Shown: in pieces, positions 60,386 through 64,000 of the stretch
Layout: each line of letters opens with the position of its first letter
Position numbering within the stretch: position 1 is the stretch's first letter
Source of the DNA: a virus
Length of the DNA stretch: 64,000 nucleotides
Virus record (IMG/VR): IMGVR_UViG_3300028377_000005
Span: 1-64,000 of that record
Direction: 5' to 3' (one strand)
Program-made: the position numbers and the translations under genes
Notes under the pieces: generated by a model
Seen by the model: only the letters and a program-made list of their open reading frames with translations
Told to the model about the DNA's origin: nothing
The model's database searches: none

Positions 60386-60778
60386 ATGTCCCAAATGACC
60401 AATTATTTGGAAAATGCACTGGTCAATCACGTGCTTCGCAACACGGCATTGACTTCGCCCACAACCGTGTACCTAGCACTTTACGATGCTTCCCCTACCG
60501 ATACAGGTACGGGTGGTACTGAGATCACAGGTACGGGCTATAGTAGGCAGAGCGTAACGTTTACGGCACCTACTAACGGATCCACTTCAAACTCCAGCAC
60601 ACTTAGTTTCACGAACGGTAGCGGCGGTAACTGGACGATTGCCGCTGTTGGTATTATGGATGCCAGTAGTGGTGGTAACATGCTCTTTCACGGCACCCTA
60701 ACCGGAGGCAGTAAAACCGTTGCAGACGGTGATACCATCACGTTCAACGCTGGTGATCTCGACATCACGCTTGCTTAA
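60386..60778 (+). CDS. Tail-fibre-associated protein (Gp80-like family), copy 2
   Basis: A 130-residue paralogue of the gene at 12833, starting MSQMTNYLENALVNHVL behind a strong AAGGAG. It keeps the family signs: SPTTVYLALYD, GTGYSRQSVTF, GGNMLFHGTL and the final DGDTITFNAGDLDITL. It closes the plus-strand virion block, and its stop overlaps that of the convergent gene at 60775. The two copies lie about 47 kb apart, each at the end of an adhesin-containing cluster, and may attach to different fibres. Confidence 0.77.
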   Translation: MSQMTNYLENALVNHVLRNTALTSPTTVYLALYDASPTDTGTGGTEITGTGYSRQSVTFTAPTNGSTSNSSTLSFTNGSGGNWTIAAVGIMDASSGGNMLFHGTLTGGSKTVADGDTITFNAGDLDITLA

Positions 60779-61365
60779 TTGAGCGTTTCGGGCTTGATGG
60801 GTTCTTGGCGGTTCACTTCGTCCATCACGTAATCGCCCCACATGAGGACCACTTTGTTACGGTCCGTATCGTGGGATACCAGAGCAACTTCGGTTTCCGC
60901 ATCCACCGTCGTAACCAACACTGACCTCCCATTATAGGGTGGCGGATCTCCCGGAAGAAGGGGCACGGTCGCAATTGTGATCGCGTCCCTTTTTTCTATG
61001 GTGCTCAGGTCGACGGGTGGTTCTTCGAACCCTACGTACATGAAATCGTCATGCTGCCGGATCACGGGAAGCATCATGCCCGGCTCATATCCCGGAACCG
61101 CAAGTGCCGTCAAAAAATTGACTTCCAGCATCGAGTTTTTGAGAAGGCCAATGTCCCGGAGCATTAGGAACATTTGCTGGTAGCGGTGGATATGGGTGGT
61201 GAACCCTTCCATAAAAACGGCCCTATCCACCTTGAGGGTTTTATCGTCCTCGGCGATAGGGCCGGTCAAAAGTTCGTCTACTTGGTTTTCGAACTCGTCT
61301 TGGAGTTCAGTGAACAGACCACCTAGACGGTCGGATGGAAAAAAGATCGCACTATCGTCAGACAT
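60775..61365 (-). CDS. Hypothetical protein, last gene of the RNA-repair operon
   Basis: A 196-residue acidic soluble protein, with GGGAG about 7 nt before the ATG on the minus strand. It has an N-terminal helix (LGGLFTELQDEFENQVDELL), a His/Tyr-containing helix (HIHRYQQMFLMLRDIGLLKN) and a beta-rich end (VLVTTVDAETEVALVSHDTD). No family was recognised. It lies 63 nt downstream of the RNA ligase gene on the same strand, so it is probably co-transcribed; a repair-related role is only a suggestion. Its stop overlaps the plus-strand gene at 60386 by 4 nt. Confidence 0.62.
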   Translation of the reverse strand: MSDDSAIFFPSDRLGGLFTELQDEFENQVDELLTGPIAEDDKTLKVDRAVFMEGFTTHIHRYQQMFLMLRDIGLLKNSMLEVNFLTALAVPGYEPGMMLPVIRQHDDFMYVGFEEPPVDLSTIEKRDAITIATVPLLPGDPPPYNGRSVLVTTVDAETEVALVSHDTDRNKVVLMWGDYVMDEVNRQEPIKPETLN

Positions 61366-61428
61366 ACAGACTCCCTGTAATTCAGATGGGCAGCCGATCG
61401 TGTACGTCTTAGTAGTACGTCGTGTCAG

Positions 61429-62709
61429 TTATTCTGACTGCTCTTTTGCTTTTTGTTTCGCGTCGAGGATTTCACCCTTGATGCCACTGTACAACTCATG
61501 TTGCCACATGACGTCGAAGAGGATCACACTTTCACTGTTATAACAATTCATTATCAATGCAAAGTCCGCTCTAGTATACTGATCTTTAGCGTACAAAGCA
61601 AGGGCCTTTTGTTCCTCTGAAGGGTCCACGGGATGTACCTCTTCGAGGCATTCGGCCAACATGTCACGCACCTCATCCGCACGGGAACGACATTTCGCAA
61701 GCCAATCTAGGTATTGCGTGTGGTACTTTTTGTAGTACTCCAGCGTTTCCTCAGACGTCGAACCCTCGTCGATCAAGTAGGTCTTGAGGGCTTCCCATTT
61801 TTCGAACTCAGGCTTGCCGAAACATATTTTGGTGACAGTTTTAATCGAACAACTGTACCGGAGCGCGAACTCCCACCGCCACCGTTCTGTTTTAGCCTTG
61901 ACCCGGTGAACGATACGCCCGTCCTTTTCGAAGCAGATCACACCCCCTTCCGGCAACCAATCAGCATCCTCTAGGCCCAACACTGTTTCCACCGCCTCCG
62001 CCAGTGTTGTATTCTTGGCAAGGTATTCCACCGGCTTACAGTTGTTATCCTCGGCCCACTCCATCACGCGGTCGTTGGTCCAATACGTGTGGGTGTCCAA
62101 GTCAAACACCGAAAGCACAATCAGATCTTCTCGGTCCCCATATTTAGTGACGCCCGATTCGCATTCCGGGTGCAGAGCTTCACAAACGATGGTTTTACCG
62201 CGAATCACCTCGGGATCGAGCAACGCGGGGTACTGGTCCTCAGCGATGCGTCGAATAGCCCCGACATAATCGAAATCCGCGCCGTGGACATTGATATCCA
62301 CACCTTCGAGCATACTACGGGTCGATACGTAAACCTCACCGTCGTACTCGAAGATTTGCGCCATGTAACCGTCGTCTTTGAACGGCAAACTTACGCGCAG
62401 CGCTTCATCTTGCGCAAGGGCATGGGTTACCTCGTCGACCTTACCCTTTTCGCCGTGGTTGTAAATCTTGAGCAAGGGCAACGACACCACCTCATAAGGA
62501 TCACGTCGGTAAACGATGCCCTTGGCGTAAAGCTGGTGCTCCCATTCCGGCGTGAACAGGATGCTGGAAGCATTCGCAATCACAAGCCCATTGTCGTGAT
62601 CTCGCTGGTTAAGCATTTCATCGCCGTCGATAAGCGACAAGACCTCCTCCGGGTTGTCCCGGAGCTTACCCAAGAGGTAATCGATATGTACGTTCGTTAC
62701 AGCTTTCAT
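61429..62709 (-). CDS. RNA ligase, T4 Rnl1-like
   Basis: A 426-residue predicted ATP-dependent RNA ligase. The motif order matches T4 Rnl1 (374 residues): KGIVYRRD and LPLLKIYNHGE before the active site (Rnl1 RGIMFE and PMEKFFNLNE), motif I KDDGY with Lys111 as the likely AMP-accepting residue (Rnl1 KEDGS), motif III VYVSTRSMLEG, motif IIIa VCEALHPE with Glu177, motif IV PEGGVICF with Glu254, and motif V VHRVKAKTERW with Lys271/Lys273. The C-terminal part is helical, as in Rnl1, which repairs cut tRNA anticodon loops. ATG 62709 is chosen because GGAG lies 8 nt upstream and the ATG overlaps the previous stop (ATGA). The motif match is by eye. Confidence 0.82.
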   Translation of the reverse strand: MKAVTNVHIDYLLGKLRDNPEEVLSLIDGDEMLNQRDHDNGLVIANASSILFTPEWEHQLYAKGIVYRRDPYEVVSLPLLKIYNHGEKGKVDEVTHALAQDEALRVSLPFKDDGYMAQIFEYDGEVYVSTRSMLEGVDINVHGADFDYVGAIRRIAEDQYPALLDPEVIRGKTIVCEALHPECESGVTKYGDREDLIVLSVFDLDTHTYWTNDRVMEWAEDNNCKPVEYLAKNTTLAEAVETVLGLEDADWLPEGGVICFEKDGRIVHRVKAKTERWRWEFALRYSCSIKTVTKICFGKPEFEKWEALKTYLIDEGSTSEETLEYYKKYHTQYLDWLAKCRSRADEVRDMLAECLEEVHPVDPSEEQKALALYAKDQYTRADFALIMNCYNSESVILFDVMWQHELYSGIKGEILDAKQKAKEQSE

Positions 62710-62969
62710 GCTATTTTCTCCGCCACCCATATCAAGGGGTGGTAAATCCACAACACAGTATCATTGATGCGGTCGAATATGCCCTCTCTCAAATCCCACA
62801 TGTGGTAGATTGCACCCACGAAAATGAGGGGCAACGTGACCGGCAGCACTAACAGGCAATAGGCCGCCAGTGCAAGGAGCCCAATCACATAAACAAAGGG
62901 CGTAAGCGTAAGCAGCACAACCGCCAGTGCCTTTTTCCAGAGGGGTGAACGATTAATGGCTATCCGCAT
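62706..62969 (-). CDS. Small membrane protein in the RNA-repair operon
   Basis: An 87-residue protein with one long or two adjacent membrane spans (KALAVVLLTLTPFVYVIGLL, LAAYCLLVLPVTLPLIFVGA) and an amphipathic end (LWIYHPLIWVAEKIA). The N-terminus MRIAINRSPLWKK is basic, so the N-terminus is probably cytoplasmic. It overlaps the phosphatase gene by 17 nt and the ligase gene by 4 nt, so it is translationally coupled to both. A membrane protein between two RNA-repair enzymes is unexpected; it could be unrelated or could anchor them. Confidence 0.72.
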   Translation of the reverse strand: MRIAINRSPLWKKALAVVLLTLTPFVYVIGLLALAAYCLLVLPVTLPLIFVGAIYHMWDLREGIFDRINDTVLWIYHPLIWVAEKIA

Positions 62970-63660
62970 AGTATACCTCTTTCGCTTCCACCTGTACCAC
63001 TTCCCGCTCAGGCCACCTCAGAGCCGCCAAGGTGTTTCCCTTGACGCAAGACGTATCCACGCAACAGTAGTGCTCATGAACGGTCGGGTCGTCCATCCAG
63101 TAGTGTCCAAAGACAACAAACTCGGGGCCTTCGTAATCCCTCCACCATTCGATTCGGGAATTATCCGGGCCGCCACGGAGGCCGTACATACGCAATTTGG
63201 CCTTGCCATTGAACGCATGGACAGCAACGGCTTCACCACCGTCCAGTTCGATCTTGGTAGGCACTTCCTCTAAGAGGAATTCACCTAGCTCGGTTCTGGG
63301 GCTATCGAACGGCCACCCTTGCTCAAGCTCGGAAACCGTTTTCTGTAACCCGTGTGCGATGGAAACGGGGTTGCCTTTCATCCATCGGAACAGCTTGTTG
63401 TCGTGGTTGCCTTGCACCCACAGGGCTTTGCCCGCTATCCAATGGAAATAGGCAAACTGCAGGGCGAGGCTGTTATAATACCCACGATCTGTGATATCCC
63501 CCACCAGCACAAGCATCCGCCCTTCGGGGTGTTCGTACAGGCCATCTTCACCCATAACGTAACCGAGCTTTTCAACGAGTGCGATTAGTTCGTAGTAACA
63601 CCCGTGGACGTCGCCTACGGCGTCGAAGTGGGTAACGTGTTTTGCGTCGAGTGTCGTCAT
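62953..63660 (-). CDS. Pnkp-type metallophosphatase
   Basis: A 235-residue binuclear metallophosphatase closest in pattern to the phosphatase domain of bacterial Pnkp. Metal and catalytic blocks are AVGDVHGCYYELIALVEKLG (Asp17, His19), GDITDRG (Asp55), VQGNHDNKLFRWMKGNPVSI (Asn85, His86) followed by AHGLQKTVSEL, and FGHYWMDDP. The end, CVDTSCVKGNTLAALRWPER then EVVQVEA, mirrors the IDTGCVxGGxLTALRxPE.ExVxVxA of Pnkp. In Pnkp this domain removes 2',3'-cyclic and 2'-phosphates at broken RNA ends. No kinase or ligase domain is fused here, but an RNA ligase gene follows. A general PP2A-like or Ap4A-hydrolase activity is the alternative. Confidence 0.85.
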   Translation of the reverse strand: MTTLDAKHVTHFDAVGDVHGCYYELIALVEKLGYVMGEDGLYEHPEGRMLVLVGDITDRGYYNSLALQFAYFHWIAGKALWVQGNHDNKLFRWMKGNPVSIAHGLQKTVSELEQGWPFDSPRTELGEFLLEEVPTKIELDGGEAVAVHAFNGKAKLRMYGLRGGPDNSRIEWWRDYEGPEFVVFGHYWMDDPTVHEHYCCVDTSCVKGNTLAALRWPEREVVQVEAKEVYYADSH

Positions 63661-63714
63661 GGTTGCACACTATTCCATTTATAGTTCGTATCAAGTGATA
63701 TCCTTAGACGTATG

Positions 63715-63743
63715 CTTATACCCTACTTATCGGATGTAGTCAA
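63715..63743 (-). promoter_or_regulatory. Sigma-70 promoter of the RNA-repair operon
   Basis: On the minus strand TTGACT (63743-63738) and TATAAG (63720-63715) are exactly 17 bp apart, with five of six matches in each box; the -10 is preceded by AGGG as at 18868. Transcription would start near 63707, giving a leader of about 47 nt before ATG 63660. The -35 box abuts the start codon of the divergent gene at 63744. Confidence 0.7.
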
Positions 63744-64000
63744 ATGAAAGACCTTAAAGATCGTCTCATCAAGCTCGGCAAGGTGCGTAAGGATTTGCGC
63801 CCCCACCTTCGGCCTGTTTTGGCGGAGTTAAAAAAGCAAGCTGCGTCGGTGCGGGTGCCGGTCACTATGTCTCAGACCTTCCGTCAGATGGAGTGGGAAT
63901 ACATGCACGAGCTTGGGCAGGTGATCATGGCCGAGTTCAACAAACAGGTATCCCGTGAGTCGCAACTCCACAACATCGAGCCTGCTATGGATTCCCGGTT
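63744..64000 (+). CDS. 5' part of a phage gene cut by the window end
   Basis: An open frame from ATG 63744 runs off the right edge after 85 codons. The start MKDLKDRLIKLGKVRKDLRPHLRPVLAEL follows a pattern (LIxLG, then LRPHLRPxL) seen at the N-terminus of several phage proteins of unknown function and common in large marine phages. A Met/Gln-rich helix follows (MSQTFRQMEWEYMHELGQVI). No clear ribosome site is visible. Function unknown. Confidence 0.7.
   Translation, partial: MKDLKDRLIKLGKVRKDLRPHLRPVLAELKKQAASVRVPVTMSQTFRQMEWEYMHELGQVIMAEFNKQVSRESQLHNIEPAMDSR

Noticed and set aside
62089-62745. 218-codon plus-strand frame opposite the RNA ligase gene
   Set aside because: It is antisense to a gene with a complete ligase motif series and has no start-site support or neighbours on that strand.

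Overview
The window is a 64 kb piece of a large tailed bacteriophage genome. It is almost entirely coding, with frequent ATGA or few-base gene overlaps, no rRNA or tRNA genes, and a long virion block. Gp25-like and gpJ-like baseplate wedge proteins, an OB-fold spike, a hub-lysozyme and a 1100-residue tape measure point to a contractile tail (myovirus). No sheath, portal, capsid or terminase gene is in the window. An RlpA-like wall protein and a lytic-transglycosylase hub fit a Gram-negative host, but the host cannot be named from this sequence.

Layout: (1) 1-10027, plus strand: small unknown genes, a type IIA topoisomerase A subunit, a fragmented DNA methyltransferase set (three paralogous recognition-like ORFs and one ORF with motifs X and I), thymidine kinase and a KptA/Tpt1-type RNA 2'-phosphotransferase. 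(2) 10191-11870, minus: thymidylate kinase and a metallophosphoesterase, facing block 1 across two terminator hairpins. (3) 12015-12845, plus: one unknown gene beside a large inverted repeat. (4) 12833-18216, minus: tail-fibre and adhesin genes, including a probable frameshift that splits a fibre from a C-terminal beta-propeller. (5) 18339-42509, plus: RlpA-like protein, HTH protein, tail tube, an intein-bearing virion protein, two chaperone-like genes separated by an HNH endonuclease, tape measure, two paralogous baseplate proteins, four tandem small paralogues, a cyclic-phosphate-processing receiver domain, hub-lysozyme, spike, a SLOG protein and thioredoxin. (6) 42521-60778, plus: a 2322-residue virion protein, baseplate wedge proteins and an adhesin-bearing tail protein. 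(7) 60775-63660, minus: an operon with a T4 Rnl1-like RNA ligase and a Pnkp-type phosphatase behind a near-consensus sigma-70 promoter. (8) The start of another plus-strand gene at the window end.

The main biological theme is RNA repair. The RNA ligase, Pnkp-like phosphatase, KptA-like 2'-phosphotransferase and cyclic-phosphate receiver domain are four different RNA-end-processing families in one 64 kb window. Together they could remake RNAs, probably tRNAs, cut by host anticodon nucleases; the joint role is inference. A second theme is gene fragmentation and mobile DNA: the split methyltransferase without a DPPY motif, an HNH core joined to a truncated methyltransferase paralogue, an intein with a LAGLIDADG endonuclease, and a free HNH gene between two tail chaperones. 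Several short intergenic sites fit TTGAC(G/A/T)-N17/18-TATAN, so at least some transcription probably uses host sigma-70 RNA polymerase.
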